Below are positions 10,801-24,540 of a stretch of 64,000 bases of DNA, piece after piece. The stretch is taken from NCBI GenBank assembly GCA_038502055.1, contig JAXRKN010000038.1, positions 4,154,001-4,218,000 of the forward strand. The letters run 5' to 3'. The notes under the pieces were generated by a model. That model was not told where the DNA came from and made no database searches. It saw only the letters and a program-made list of their open reading frames with translations. The stretch is from Tanytarsus gracilentus. Its lineage: Eukaryota > Arthropoda > Insecta > Diptera > Chironomidae. The stretch's first letter is position 1. Every line of letters begins with the position of its first letter. The position numbers and the translations under genes are program-made.

Positions 10801-13616
10801 CTTATTGTTTATGATTTTCTCCCACCAAGGTCTTTGGCAAGAAATCCATTAATTCAGTGTAACTTTTATGATGTGAGAGAGTTGAATGTAATCTTTATGC
10901 AAAAAGAATTAATCTGCACATATATGGTGATCACTTTTAAATTCTATGGGCACTGATCGTCATCAATGAGCCCTTGAAAAATATTTATTCATGTGAGCAA
11001 TGTTCAAGTGCTTTAAGTTGTGAACTTTTATGAAATTTTAAGAATTTTAAATATGAAAATTTCTTGTAAAAAATATTATTTTTTAAAATTTTTCAATATT
11101 TCTGAATTTAGAAAATTTTCTTAAAGTAAATTTAAAATTTGTTAAAAATTTCCACCTCTTGTATGTTTGTTCTTTTTTCTAATTGAGTAGAAAACTCGTC
11201 TCACTCTGCTTTTACCATAAACCGGCAAAATGAAAAATGCCACTTGAGAATGCCACAATTCCCTTCTAACTGAATAATATTCTTCACAGATCATATCTAT
11301 GAGAGAGTTTAATTACCTCATACTCATCTATCAGCGCAACATCTCAAAAATGGGCATATGATATTTTTAGAATAAATTACTAAAAATTAAGAAAAAATCG
11401 AAATCGGATAAATTAATGTCTCCCGATAGAGTTATCGACAAAAATATATGTTGTCACATAAATTTATCTTATTTTAAAGCAATTAATTGATTTGTCGTTA
11501 ATCTAAATTGGATAATCGGCTGCCATTTTTGGTGCACACACGACATATCGTTCGAGAGAAGGAAAAAAGTGAGATAACATTCGAGAGATTAATGCCATTA
11601 AGATTTTTTTTCGCAAAACGATCAGCTGTGTGTGTTAATTTAATTAATGAGGCAATATCGATCTAAAAATGGAAGCATATGGTCAAGAGAGTTACTGAGA
11701 AGAATTTCTTACGAATGCATTTTATGACCTTGTGCTGAGCAATTCACATATAAAACTTTTTTCTCCCTGACTCGCAAATTAAAAAAAAGAAATTTGCGCA
11801 CTCATAAAGCATCGGCAAGAGACAACGCCTATAAAAGGAAATCCTTTTAAATCTTTTTTGTGCTCAAAAAAGTTGGTTATTAATAAGCCAATAAATCACC
11901 ACGAAACTTCAGACCATCTGTCCAAAAGTGATCACTTTTTCCTGCTCACGCTCGCATAGATAAGGAAATTTTTAAATTGATGCCTAATAAATTAGTATTA
12001 TTGACTTGTAATCGCTTTCACGCCATTTAAATCAATTAGTCGATCTTCGGTGTCGTTTGATCACTTTATTAAGATTATTGAGAATGAAATATTAATTAGA
12101 TGACAACAAAATTGCAGAGACAGGATGTCTATAAGCCTTGCCGAGAAGGTGTCAGAATTTATTAGTGTTACAATAGACAAACAGTTGTAATGCATTCAAT
12201 TTAAATTTTTCTGCTGCCTACAATCGTTACAGCTCTGATTCAGCATGCAATTAAATTTTTAATTCACGATGCTTTTGCGATTTGAATGTTACAAAATGAT
12301 TCAACAACATTTTACCTCCTTTTCTGTTCAACGAGTCACTAATTTCTCTTTATATTCACCACGCGTTTGATTTTTTTTGCTTCGCCACTAAATCAATCAC
12401 AAATAATTTTATATTTTTTAATCTTCGCTTTTTGACTATCGAGATCACTTCACAATTGCGTCTGGTTGACTCTATCAATGGAATGGAAATAAATAACTCG
12501 AAAAAAAATATTTCGCATGAGTCGCGATGTAAAAGATTTGTTGTTGCTATTTAGTTGTTGTTGCCATTTTTAACTACATATAATCGCTCGTTTTTAACTT
12601 CACATCGCTACGCAGACATGAGTTCGATCTCGCATATATTTGCGGTCAGCGAAAAAAAAATAATGTGTGTGATGATGATGAACCCTAAATACATCCACAC
12701 CACGCAACAATAATGCATATATTTTTCTCTCTTTTATGATGTCATCATTTGAACTTGTTCTTTTCTTCGCTGCATTTTTTGTGTATGTTTATTTCATCTT
12801 TATCTCTTTCTGTTTACTCTTCTTCGTAAATGTTATTTTTAAAAGGGGAATCATAAAAAAAATTCCTAGACATTTTATGATGTGAGAGAAGAAAAAGTTT
12901 GACACATGTTGAACATTATGGTATCATGTTTCTGCAAAGGAAATTGCGTATCTGATTTTTAGCATATTCTTATAAGTTTACAGAGAAATTTTGAGGGAAT
13001 TAAGATTCAAATAAGACAATCAACCTGTAACGTACAAACTTGTATGATTTTTAAAGGTTTATGCTGCTCGTTAAATGTTTCGTTAAGTGAGAGTCAAGTC
13101 TGGGGGAAAATTACTCAAACTTTGTTATTTTTGATATTTTTCAACATTATCTTAAGAATTTTTAAATTGTTTGAATTAAATATTTAACATTAATATAAAA
13201 TAAATTTAAATAATTCAAATTTTAAATGAATCATAAACTTTTGAGTTTAAAAATTAGTTACAACATAATCCAGCATAACTCATCATTGATCATAAACCAT
13301 TCGACTTTAGTTGCTATATTTAGAGTGTTCTATCACCACCTGATATTAATTCAGTTTTCTTTCATAATTTCCACATATGCTTCCATTTAAATAATTTAGT
13401 TTATAACAATTATGTGTTCGTAAGATAGTAAATATAAGTGCAGTATTGAATTCGATTAAATTGTGCAAGAAATTATGATAAAAACATAGTGAGGAGAAAG
13501 TCATTGAACTTTTTCAAAATGAAGATTAGAAACTAGAGAGAGAGAATAAGAAAAAATCATTTTTTCACACGGTTTATTGTGCTAAAATCACGAAATCACG
13601 ACACTAATCACCTATA
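7852..13616. other. Long intergenic region upstream of Deltex
   Basis: AT-rich, with many poly-A/T and GAGAGA-type tracts. No frame has domain-like sequence or splice structure that I can support. It probably holds Deltex 5' untranslated exons and regulatory DNA, but I cannot place them. Confidence 0.4.
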
Positions 13617-15670
13617 ATGACTTCCAATAATTGTGTCTCGGTGGTATGGGAGTACGAGTCAATTTTGCTTAACAAATACGTTCCATACTCTTCTTCTGTG
13701 TCGCAGCATCTCGAACGCGCTTATGCAAAAAAATTAACAAGAGTTTTTCTCGGCGATTCCGATGCAAGTTTAAACGAATACTTTGTCAATTTGAGGACAA
13801 TGAAACAATGCTCGGAAAAATCGGACGAGGAGAATCCATTGGTGAATGTAAGAAGACAATTTTATAATCCATCGAGTCCCGCGGGAAAAGGAATTCGATG
13901 GGAGTACGCTGGAAATTCGAGCAGCGAATGGCACCAATATGATATGGAAATTCAATGCTTGATCGAGGATGCATGGTCAAATGGAAACCAACAAATTGAC
14001 ATTTCTTCATCGTACATTCACATGCCATACATTATTGACTTTTGTAATTTGACTCAGACACGTAAACCAAGCGGACCAATTAGGCAAATAAGGAGAGTCT
14101 CTCAAGCGCCATATCCCCTCACAAAACTACCAAGTGCAATGAACACACAGCAATCGTCAACGATGGTATTGAGTGGCAATAAAATGATTTCAAATTTTCC
14201 CCAATCAATGCCCAATGCACTCAATGCAAGTCGAATGTCGATAAATTCGCAGCGGAGGAAAAATCACTACTTTCAGCAGCAGCATTCATTATCGACGTCA
14301 GTGCCAAGATTATCAAATAATATTTATGCTGACACAATATCGCAGACGGGAAGTGTAAGATCGGCACCGGTATCGCATGCCATAACAGGAATTCCGCCAA
14401 GCGGAAAAAACACAAAATCACCTTCGAAACCACCGAAACCCGCCAAGAGCAATAATTCAGAGTCCACAACATCTCCCACAAATCTCGCTCGACAAATTCT
14501 TAATAATCTTAATATTTTCTCACATCATCATCATCATCATCATCATAGCAGCGAGAAAAATGAAGCCCCTGTGAATCATAAAAAGGGCAGCTTCATTCTG
14601 AGTCACGGTAGTAGCTATAAAAATTCTAAGAAAGCTCTCTGCAAAAATCTACATAGTAGCACGTCAACACTCGACATGGAAACGGTGAGCTTAAATTCTC
14701 GGCGACCGAGTGTCGATACCATATCAACGTATTTGAGTAACGGCAGCAAAGGAAGTCGAGGCGGGTCAGTTCGCGGTAAAGCCAGCTATGGCTCCGTATC
14801 TGATCTCCTCAATTGCTCACTGAGCAGTGAAAATGATGATGTTTTTCTCTCGAGTCACAGCAGCATATCGAGTAGCATGAGCATGAACATGATTATTAAG
14901 GGCAGTATTGTTGGCGTCGATTCGAGCAGTGAACAAATCTCAAAATTCGTGAGCGTTGTTAGTGATCCGCCGCCATCGCAACCATGTCCAATTTGTCTCA
15001 ATGAACTTCATCGAGATAACAGCGCTAAAAATCCAACAGTGTCACTTTTGAGGTGTCAACATTTGATGCACTTGAATTGTCTTAATGAATTGATTTTAAG
15101 TCAAAAGAGTGATCTGCAGAAGGTAAATCTTATTTAATTGCCATAAAAATTTGTTTTAATAACTAATTTTTAGACTTTATACATCGAATGTCCAACGTGC
15201 GGAATAATTTACGGTGAAAAGAAAGGCAATCAACCACCAGGAACAATGAGCTGGATAACAATTCCAAAATCTCTGCCCGGACATGAAGATTGCAATACGA
15301 TACAAATAATTTACAAGTGAGTCCTAATTTTCTATCTCAACTTTTTTAAATTAATTAATTATTTTTTAGTATTGCCAGCGGAATACAAACAGAAAATCAT
15401 CCGAACCCAGGCAGGGCATTTTTCGCTGTGGGCTTTCCTCGAATATGTTACTTACCTGAGAATCCAGTCGGCAGGAAAATTCTTCGATTCCTTAAAGTTG
15501 CTTTTGATCGTGGACTTTTATTTTCAATCGGGCGATCAGCGACTACAGGAAGGGAGGATGTCGTGGTCTGGAAAAATGTTGAACATAAAACTCAATTTTC
15601 AAGCTATCCCGATCCGTCATATCTGCAGCGGGTTATGGAACAGTTAATTCATCTTGGAGTCACTGATTAA
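13617..15670 (+). CDS. dx: E3 ubiquitin-protein ligase Deltex
   Basis: Three exons, 13617-15122, 15174-15316 and 15370-15670, joined at GT-AG sites in phase (codon AA+T across the second junction), giving 649 aa. Two WWE domains occupy about residues 8-160: QHLERAYAKKLTRV and SSPAGKGIRWEY are near-identical to insect Deltex, where this region binds Notch ankyrin repeats. Then come a low-complexity linker with a Pro-rich SH3-type stretch (PSKPPKPAKS), eight histidines near residue 303 and Ser-rich tracts. A RING finger (CPIC from residue 457, CQHLMHLNC, CPTC) and the Deltex C-terminal domain (GIQ...HPNPGRAF, YLPENPVGRKIL, FSIGRSATTGREDVVVW) follow. It acts in the cytoplasm and endosomes as a Notch regulator. 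In WWE1 an aromatic position usually Trp is Tyr (NKYVPY). A polyadenylation signal AATAAA lies at 15848-15853. Confidence 0.97.
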
Positions 15671-15847
15671 AAACTTGCCAATATTAAGATTACAAAAATG
15701 CATAAAAAAGTTCTTCCACAACTTTCAACAATTAAATGTGCCAATAATTGATAAGATGAAAAACTTTAAATAATTTTTTAACTCATAATGAAATGATGTG
15801 ATTTATTTTGAGAAGACAAAAATTCAAGTACTTTATATGCATCTTCC

Positions 15848-15853
15848 AATAAA
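15848..15853 (+). promoter_or_regulatory. Candidate polyadenylation signal of Deltex
   Basis: AATAAA about 180 bp after the Deltex stop codon, the nearest canonical signal on the plus strand. It is placed by position only. Confidence 0.5.
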
Positions 15854-16195
15854 TTTGATCTGAGATAAAGTGTAAGAAAATTTTACTCTAAAAGACAGTT
15901 TACTTTTCGAAATGTATTTTTGATACTTAAGAATTTTAAGATTTTATAAGAGAATTTAATTTTTAATAAAGTGAAAATTGGAAAAAGTTAAGATTTTTTG
16001 TTATTTAATTTTTAAGTTCAACCCACAACATTTTTTCTCAAATTTAGTTTTTATTCATAATCGGCTTCATTTCCTACATTTCTAGTGTCATGCAACAATT
16101 TTTTGAGTCTTCATTAAAATTAATTTTTTAAAACTTCAAACTGAAGAAAAAAATAGATTGTTAAATCAGCAATTGTTGGTGAATCCTTTAAAGAT

Positions 16196-17171
16196 TTAAA
16201 CTCTTCGTAAACTCGCGCTGGATATTTCGTTCGACTCGTTCCATTTTTGCACCTGGTGATGTTTAACAAAATTAATTTAATTTTAAAGCGGAGAAAATAA
16301 AAAAAAAACTTTTAATTCACCTCAGAAGGCATTTCAGGTTTTGCCTTGACTAAGTCTCCATTCTCCAATTTTTCAAGTTGACCACTCGCCGGAGCTGGCG
16401 ACGCATTCAATAACATTTCCATAACGTGCTCAGCCGAGCAATTTATTAGTCGCTGTCGACAGAATGCAATTGCGTGCACAAAATCATCTTTACCTATAAA
16501 TCGATGCTCCATGAAAATGCTCTGCTCATCCCAGTAGACAATTTTGGTAGTGACATGAAATGTCTTGAAGGGTTTTATAAACCGTCGATAGCGAATTGTT
16601 GCCGCTCCTTGGACAATCGCACCTCCTTTGCTTCTTATTGTTCGATACAATCCTGTCCGCTCATAAAAGTCGACACGCGCAAAGTCAAGCTCGCGCAAGT
16701 AACGACTCTGAAAATTAAATAAGAATTTTGTGAGCTTCATCTGGGGGGTTGTTTGTTAATTATGTCACATTTTATTAGGAATTTTATATTTATATCTTTT
16801 TTATTTTGTAAATGATTTCAAAGAAAAATAAACAATTTAATGAAGTTTAAAAAATGTGACGTAATTTACGATCAACCCCAGCAAATTAATTGGTAAGAAA
16901 ACTTACATTGTTCATGTGAGTAATCAGCGTGTCGATATCATTAGTTAAGCAAATGCCTGCAGATGAAAATTGATTGAGAGAAGCCTCAAAAAAGTGTTGA
17001 TTAATTAAACTCACTGTAAACTGCAGTCAAGTCTAAAATGTGAGCTCTCCTCTTACTAAATTTGGCTAAAATCAAGCATAGACACATCCTCAAAAAATAG
17101 TGCACCTCAAAGAAGCAGTGAAGAATGAACATAACCACTACGAAAATGCAAAGAATCAAGTACACCGTCAT
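16196..17171 (-). CDS. THEM6-like hotdog-fold protein, paralogue 1
   Basis: Four exons: 17171-17015, 16956-16907, 16707-16321 and 16252-16196, all GT-AG and in phase, giving 216 aa. The N-terminus is a hydrophobic membrane segment (VYLILCIFVVVMFILHCFF). It is followed by the acyl-CoA thioesterase-like hotdog fold characteristic of THEM6: THMNN/SRYLRELDFARVDFY, VYWDEQSIFMEHRFIG, and the C-terminal signature PEMPSEVQKWNESNEISSASLR, which closely parallels vertebrate THEM6. Reading through the last donor would give a false stop (SEVN), so the short final exon matters. An in-frame Met at 17249 is an alternative start, but 17171 sits directly before the membrane segment. THEM6 proteins are ER-associated and of uncertain enzymatic role. 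Confidence 0.88.
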
Positions 17172-17707
17172 GTCGTGGGAGCTTTTAGGTTTCAATTTTC
17201 TTTTCTCTCGCAAGAATAGTAAAACTTTCACGCTACACTTAGTGCACACATGCAGTCACAATAAATTCTTCTTGTCGAGGTCATACAATGCGCGAAAAAT
17301 CGATAAAATGTAATGCGGTTTCTATTCTAGCTTGAACGTCTGACACGATGCTGTTGGAAAACTTTTTAAAATGCACTAAAATTTTTAATTAAAATCGACA
17401 ACTTTGATTAAAAATTATTTTTTTTTATTTTTAACAAAATTAATTTTTCACTTAATTTTAATGACTTATGATGTAACTTTGTGCCCTGCTCCTTAACTTT
17501 TTTAAATTTTAGCTCAAAATAATATCAACAAAATTTCTTAATTCACTTTTAAAGTTTAACGGAAGGCATTGAAGGACTAAGTGGAGGAGTCGAGTGATTG
17601 AATAAGAATGTAAAGGACTCTTTTTTAAGCACGAGCTTTTTTAGGTGAAATCATATGGTTTCTGACGCATGCGAGTTGGAAATGTTTACCGAGTCTCGAT
17701 CATTATT

Positions 17708-18522
17708 TTAGACAATTGTGCTGCTAAGCATTTTCCTCGAAACGTCCTGAAATTCGAGAAATTTCGCAACCTAACAAAAAAGAATTTAATTAAAAAAAAT
17801 TCCGTGAAATTTTTAGCTCTCACCTCCATCGGAATATCTGGCTTTGGGAGCATTGTCGATCCTTTTTTAAGCAACTCATTCATGACATTTTCCCCTGAGC
17901 ATTTAATCATTTTCTGTTGACACAACAAAACTGCATGAATTACTCCGTTCGTGCCTACAAAACGGTGCTCCAAAAATATAGAATCATCATCCCAATAAAT
18001 AATTTTCGTGGTAATTTTGAATCTCGCAAAGAGTCTTATGAATTTTCTAAATCTTATGTTTGCTGCTCCCAGAACAATTTGGCCATGATTTTTGCGAACC
18101 ACGTCATAGAGTCCTGTTCTCAAATAGAAATCAATACGAGCCAAATCTAATTCTCGAAAATATCTCGCATTGTTCATGTGATCAAGCATTGTGTCCACGT
18201 CTCGCGTGAGGCAAATACCTGCAAAGATTTTGAATATTTTATTTGGTTTACGCATATAGAAAGTGAAATTTTGCAAACCTTTACGTCACAAGTTAAACTT
18301 TATTTTTTTCTCACCTTTAACGCAGCATTTTTCTAACACGTGAATTTTCTTTTTAAAGAACATCGCCAGAACCACGCAAATTAACGTGCGAATAAAGTAG
18401 ATGACTTCAAAAAGCAAGTGAAGTCCAAAACTGCACAGCAGCAGAATTATGACCCAAAATTTCCAGTCATTGAATAATTCCGACGTAAAGTCGAACATTT
18501 CGCTTATTTCAGAAATAAACAA
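17708..18522 (-). CDS. THEM6-like hotdog-fold protein, paralogue 2
   Basis: Three exons: 18522-18315, 18218-17824 and 17770-17708, GT-AG and in phase, giving 221 aa. The architecture matches its downstream neighbour: an N-terminal membrane segment (FWVIILLLCSFGLHLLFEVI), GICLTRDVDTMLDHMNNARY, IYWDDDSIFLEHRFVG, and a final exon encoding VAKFLEFQDVSRKMLSSTIV after PDIPME. The intron that splits HMNN/SRY in paralogue 1 is absent here, so one copy gained or lost it after duplication. A second Met 24 bases in (MFDFTSEL) could be the start. The last exon lacks the ISS.SLR ending of the family and is more divergent than in paralogue 1. Confidence 0.85.
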
Positions 18523-20111
18523 AAATCTCTCCTCAAGATGTGCGAACTCATCAACGTGCGATTACAAACTACTAATAGTTTTTTTTTTCATTTCAACCGC
18601 GTTTTTTGTGAAAAACAAAAAAATTAACATAAAACTTTAATCGCAAAGATTTGATTTCAACATCAACACACTCTAATGACCGAGCTTGGAAGTACTCTCA
18701 AGTTGTGAGAAAATATTCTAAAATCTTCATTAAGATGTTAATTATACTCGAGTAAAATTATTTTCTCAAAATCTGCGCGAAGTTTACGGAACATCGAGTG
18801 AAACTGTTTGAGCGAATATTTCGTCATAGATGCGAGGAACCAACACATAAGAGATTTTTTTGGAAAAAATTCACTTGGCACAGAAAAGTGAAAGAGATGT
18901 AAAAAATAAACGTGGTGATCATGAGTGTGTATGAGATCACTTTGATCCGGTTTTTGGACATTGAAAAGGTTTAACCTTGTCAAATATTATTTTAAACATA
19001 TATCACAAGGTTAATACTATTTCACGATCATAAATCGTGATTTTTTTGATAAAATATCCATAATTAAAACTTTCAAGCTTTTAAAAGCTCTAAATTTTTT
19101 GAAAAAATAAAATCCGTTAAAATTGTTTATGCTGTAAAAGTTCAATAAAAGAAGACAATTTTTTCCAATCGTTTTATTAATTGAAACTTTATTTAATGTT
19201 TTTGTTCGCTAAAGCCTTGGAGGATAAAAGGAGAGATGAGGGCAGGGATTGGGAAGGAAATTACAGAGTACCTTGAAATCGGCGTCTTGTCTTTATCATT
19301 ATAGAATTTATGGCAATTAACTACTTAATTATTCGCTGTGCTATTATAAACTAATAATAAAGAGAACAAAACGAACATTAACTAAAAGTTTTTAATACAA
19401 TTTGAGAAATAAATTAAATACACTGTTTTCATCGTATCTTATGGATATGGCCGATTCTGAATCTTTTTCATTCTTTTTAGATTTTCTTCTGCTTCAGCAA
19501 TTTAAACTTAAATTGACTTAAATTTTTCTTCATTCTAAAATTCAATTTCTTTAAAAATAAAAACTATGACTTTCATTCATGTGACAAACATCAACAACAA
19601 ATATCGACAGAATACTTTTTAAAGTCTGCACTATTATCTAGAGTTTTTTTTATCAATGCTTACAATTAAAAAAGAAAAAAGATGAAATTCGGCTTGTATG
19701 CGACTAATTTTCCAGTCAGCCTCGACGAGAACACAAATTTTGATTCTTCTATTATTACTTTTTTTTGCGGACATAAAAAATAGTTTTAGGTTATAACCAT
19801 TGTGGCTATTTTTTAAATAAATTAATCGATTAACATTTAATAAGTGTCCCGTCTCTTATGTCCTTAAACTTTAATTAATGCGCAATGGATTTTTTTTTAT
19901 CAATTTACTTTCATCTTCTAAATTACTCAATAAGTTAATTTTTTTTCTCGTTAATTAGCATTTTATAATTTTTTTTGTTAAACTAAAACATTCGTGTGTG
20001 TTTTTACTATATCAACTTTTCCTGTTATAACATCTCATCTTATTGCCTTCCATCACGACAACACTTTTTTTTTTATCATAAACTTTATGATGCAATTTAG
20101 AATTGCACTTC

Positions 20112-23100
20112 TTAGTCGACCATCAATTCAAAGTGAACGGATCCTCGGCGATCGGCTCTGTCATGGGCGATATTGCGTGCCCACGCCTTGCATTCAATAT
20201 TGATGAGAACACCAGCTAGAAAATTGAGAATAAAAGAGAGAAAGAAAAAATGACATTAATCTCTCGAATCTGGATTTTTTTTCGCAAGTTCATTGACTTA
20301 CTCTTTGGGCGTTCAAAGTTGATGGCGATAGTTGGTGGTAAGTAGCCTTTCTGATTCATGAATGGGAAATAATATCCGGCGAATCCACGCTCCGGAAGGT
20401 AGTTGATGGGTCCCAAATTTTCAACATCAGCTGGATTTTCTCCCTCGCATGAAATCCAAATCATTTCGTGCTGAAAAAATAATTATTTTAATTTTGTGCA
20501 AATTTATTTCATGTTTAAAATTTAGAAAAAAGTTTAAGTTCAAAAATTGAACCTCAATGAATGTTTAAGAAATTTAAAGTTCAAAGTTTGAACTTTAATT
20601 ATTACAAATTTCTTCTTACCCTCTTGTCTGTCTCAGGAATGTCTTTAATGAGTTGTTGCAAGTCTTCTGGCATTTTATCAGGCAAGTCAGTGGTCCTGTC
20701 ATAGTACACGGGGTTCCATCCGTAGATCTATAAAAAAATTATTAAAAATCTTTTTGAATCAATCAAATTTTTTCATACCTTGTTCAACTTAAGGAAAACA
20801 CATGGAGAGCTCTTTGGATATCCATAATTTGCTCCCTTTGTGCATGTTCCGAATTTCGATGAAACTTCAACGCGACAAACTTTTCCATTCATTGGTGGGT
20901 TATTGAAATCACAATCGACGCGATTCTTCTCAGCTTCTTTGTCCGATTTGTCTTCGTAGACTTTAAAGGAAGAAAATCATCGGTTATGCAATCGAAAAAT
21001 GAATGAAAATTTTCTTTTTCTTACTTTTTGTAAAGTCATTTAGTGCCTCAATCCAGTGCTCTGTGTTCTTATCGTTGGCTGCCTCGAACCATACGAGAGT
21101 GCTCTCAACGTTCGATTCTGGTGGCATTGGTCGGAAGCCAAGTCCTGGATTTGATCCAATTAAGCCATTCTCCAACTGCCACTTGGGTTTATTTTCATCG
21201 AGCGTCTGATAGAACACAGCAAAGATGGCGGCAAAGAATCCGGCGAGGGCGGCATAGAAAATTACGTAAAACAAGAGGATTTTCGCTGGAAATTAGATAA
21301 GAGTGAAACATTATTATTACATTAATCTCAACTATTTGTCGAATGAAACACTACTGATAAGGAAAGGTCAATAAAACTTTAATAATTTGTCTCCTAATCG
21401 AGCAATAGACGAGTGATGGCATTATTGAAGGCGGTTTATTATTTGAAGAGCACTTAATTGGTGTTTAATTACTCCAATTTTTAGCACTCGATTGCTTAAC
21501 AACAAGATTTCTCAAGTGGCTTGTCTTCAAGGCACTTTTCATTCCCTATTTTTTACACAGTGCAATTTTCACACTTCAATCAGTGTCAGTAAATAATCGC
21601 ATCTTTTTCTCGCGGGTGCAATGTCATTGAAAATTCTGTTAATTGCTTAGCAAATTGCAACTGCATGAAACTGCTTCAGATGCTATAAAAGTGTCAGCAG
21701 TAAATTAATTTCATTCATTGGATTTTAATTTTTTTTCTAAAGATTTTTTTTGACAAAATTAAATTTTAAAAAATCGTTAAATTTTTAAAAATATTTGTTT
21801 AGGCAAAAAAGAGATAAAAACAAATTTGAGCTATTTTTTGTTTACTTCAAGCCACGACCTTGAATCAAAAAATTATCTCTTAAAAAATATTTTTTGAACA
21901 AAACTTAAACAGCGGAAAATTTACTTTAAACTACAGCAAAATGTACATGTCGACTAATTGTCTTTAAATAATTAATTTTTCCTTGAATCGACTAGATTTC
22001 GTTATCGACTGATTATAAGTTGTATAGCTGGAAATGAATGACGCTAATAAATTTTTGTCAAATAGGTGAGATTAATTTCAAAAATTGTTCTATCAAAGAC
22101 ATTTCGAAGTATATACTCAAGATTACAACAAGATTATAATGATTGCCAGGTAACGGATTTTCAAACGCTCATTATAAATTAAATCGGACATTTTGGTGAA
22201 ATTTGCATATTCCAGGCAGAATAAAATATGCGGAGAATTTCTAAATATAAAATTTCCATGACACTGCAAATGTCAACTGTATTTTTTTGCTTCACGATTC
22301 TTACACGTGCTAATCCCTGAGTTGCATAAGCTGCAAGTTTCTTGTGAAAAATTTGTATGCAGTAAAGACTTGCTGGAGAGTTTTTATGACTTTTGAGAAT
22401 ATTTTAAAACTATTTCTTTAAAATTCTATTAATTTTTTCTGATTAAATTGAATTTGCTTAAAAAAATACAGCAAAAAATATTTCTATTGTTTTATCATCA
22501 AAAACAACGCTCAAGTTTGCAGGCACATGATTACAGTTATTAAAATATGCTGTAATCGAACTTCATCGACGACAAATATTTTTTAATGAAAAACTCGTGA
22601 GGGGAATGATGAAAGGAAAACTTTAATCAATAAGTATCGCAATATAAAGTCGTCGACGCTTTTTTTAATGAATTTGATTGGACACAATTAATTTGTTACT
22701 CGATATATTTATAAACTCTCTGTCGTTGTTGCTGTCTTTTATTTTTAGTGAGCAACATTGAAGAAAAATTATCATATGAAATTACAGTGTCAAAGGCATT
22801 CAATTATCATTTAATGGATAAAAATTGACTTTTTTCCTATTAAATACTGCACATAAAAAATTTATAAGGTGGAAAAGTATGACGTTTTTCTCTCTCCTCC
22901 GACTAAAATTTCCATCGATTTTCGTGATGAGAGTTTTCGAAGGTTTTCTCATTCGATCTAAATGTATTTTTTTGTTGCTCTACTTTGCATGTAAATTATT
23001 TTCAAAAAATTCATTTTATCCTTGTGTTTGTGCACTTTTTTCAACAATGAACGAGAGAGAGAATGTAAAAAAATAATTTTTGTGGCTCCAGAAGTCAATT

Positions 23101-23415
23101 TGTAACGATAATAGCAATTAGTGATAATGAACAATTGGTATTGAGTAATGCACTAAAAAGATTAAAGCCACGACGATTGCTCAAGAGAGAAAAATGTCCT
23201 CCATGTTTTTTTCCTTCACTCCATAATGTTACGTAACAGTGAAGGATTTTCGTGTCGACTATCGAATTTGGAATTTTTCACTTACCCCAACTGCTTCCAG
23301 TTCTTCCTAAACATTCGCTAGTTTCACTATTCCAAAGGAATTGTTTGAAGCCCTCCCATGCTCCGATCTCCTTCGGTCTTGAGTAGAAATCACCCTGTTT
23401 ATTTTTATCGGCCAT
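20112..23415 (-). CDS. nrv: Na+/K+-ATPase beta subunit (nervana)
   Basis: Six exons, 317 aa: 23415-23286, 21285-21025, 20960-20779, 20727-20620, 20470-20302 and 20215-20112. Every junction is GT-AG and keeps phase. The protein is type II: a cytoplasmic N-terminus of about 45 residues (WNSETSECLGRTGSSW), a single membrane helix (KILLFYVIFYAALAGFFAAI), then an extracellular domain with three cysteine pairs as in beta subunits (DCDF/VCRV, GTCTKG/PCVF, SCEG/IECKA). It ends in the typical GSVHFELMVD. It escorts the alpha subunit to the plasma membrane and, in flies, also supports septate junctions. Intron 1 is about 2 kb, where related genes have alternative first exons; I saw none convincing. I cannot say which nervana paralogue it is. 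Confidence 0.95.
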
Positions 23416-24540
23416 CCTTTTTTGCAATAATTAATTTTTTGTTCGTTTACGCGAAGAGAAAAATTAAAATTTAGAATTTATCGGCGACGATTAAAGCTTT
23501 TGCACACTGACTAACAATGAGATTATTAATTTTGCTATAGCTCTTCGATGATGCAATAAGTTCCTAATGAAAAAAACCACCCTATAGCCTTCACAAAAAA
23601 AAGTTATTCCCAACACACAAAAAAATTCTTTGCTCCTCGCTCTCTTGGTTCTTTCTAGCTCCGATGAACACGACACACGACGGGCAACTAAAGTGTCTGA
23701 CAGAGAAATGTAGAGCACTTTGGATATTTTATTTTGTGTTGTGTATGTTCTCCAGGAAACATTCGGCTTTTACGTAATGCGACGCGAGCAGAAGCGAATT
23801 GGGCATATCGGGAGAGAGGATTTGTTGTATTTGAGCTTGAAGTACTTTCACAGAGTACTGCCTTCTCATATCGCACATATTAAAGAAGCCGATCGCTTTC
23901 CGAATGCGAATTTTTCGTTAAAACTTTATTGATTTATTCATAGAAACTGCTCTTTGGAGAAACACAGCACGCTTGCTCGCGCATAGGCAATGCTGTACAT
24001 GTGTCATTGAGCAAGCGCGATAAATTCTTTAGGATCTTTCTCTCTCGCGACTGATTTTCCTCTCACAACTGCCGAATGGTACAACAACAAATGTACTCGT
24101 CGTCACATGGAAGAAACGACATTATAAGCCGGTTGACTCACGAGACTTAGAGGGAAAATTTGCATTTCTATAGAACGATTCACGATCTCATACTCATTTG
24201 GGGTTAAAATTTTATACATAATATTATGAATATCAACATTTTAGTTTGAAATGATTGTAATTAAAAAATGTTACGTTATTATCTCTCACTCAGACAAAAC
24301 ATATGTTCTTGTTTGCTTGATCAATGTTTATTCATTACTTTTATTTCACTCACAATCATCGCATTTGTTATCTTTGACGCTTTTGAATGATCGTGATAAA
24401 AATAAAATAATTTTTTTAAAAAAATTGCGAGACCCTAAAATTAAAGCCAGCAATTTGATTCAACAAAAATTGTCTGAGGTTATTGTTCGATTTTTTTCTG
24501 ACGTGTTGAAAGTTATCAACACATTGAAATGCGATAAAAA

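Noticed and set aside
23491..23932. Overlapping frames on both strands just upstream of the nervana start
   Set aside because: They sit in the expected promoter/5' untranslated region and show no homology-like motifs.
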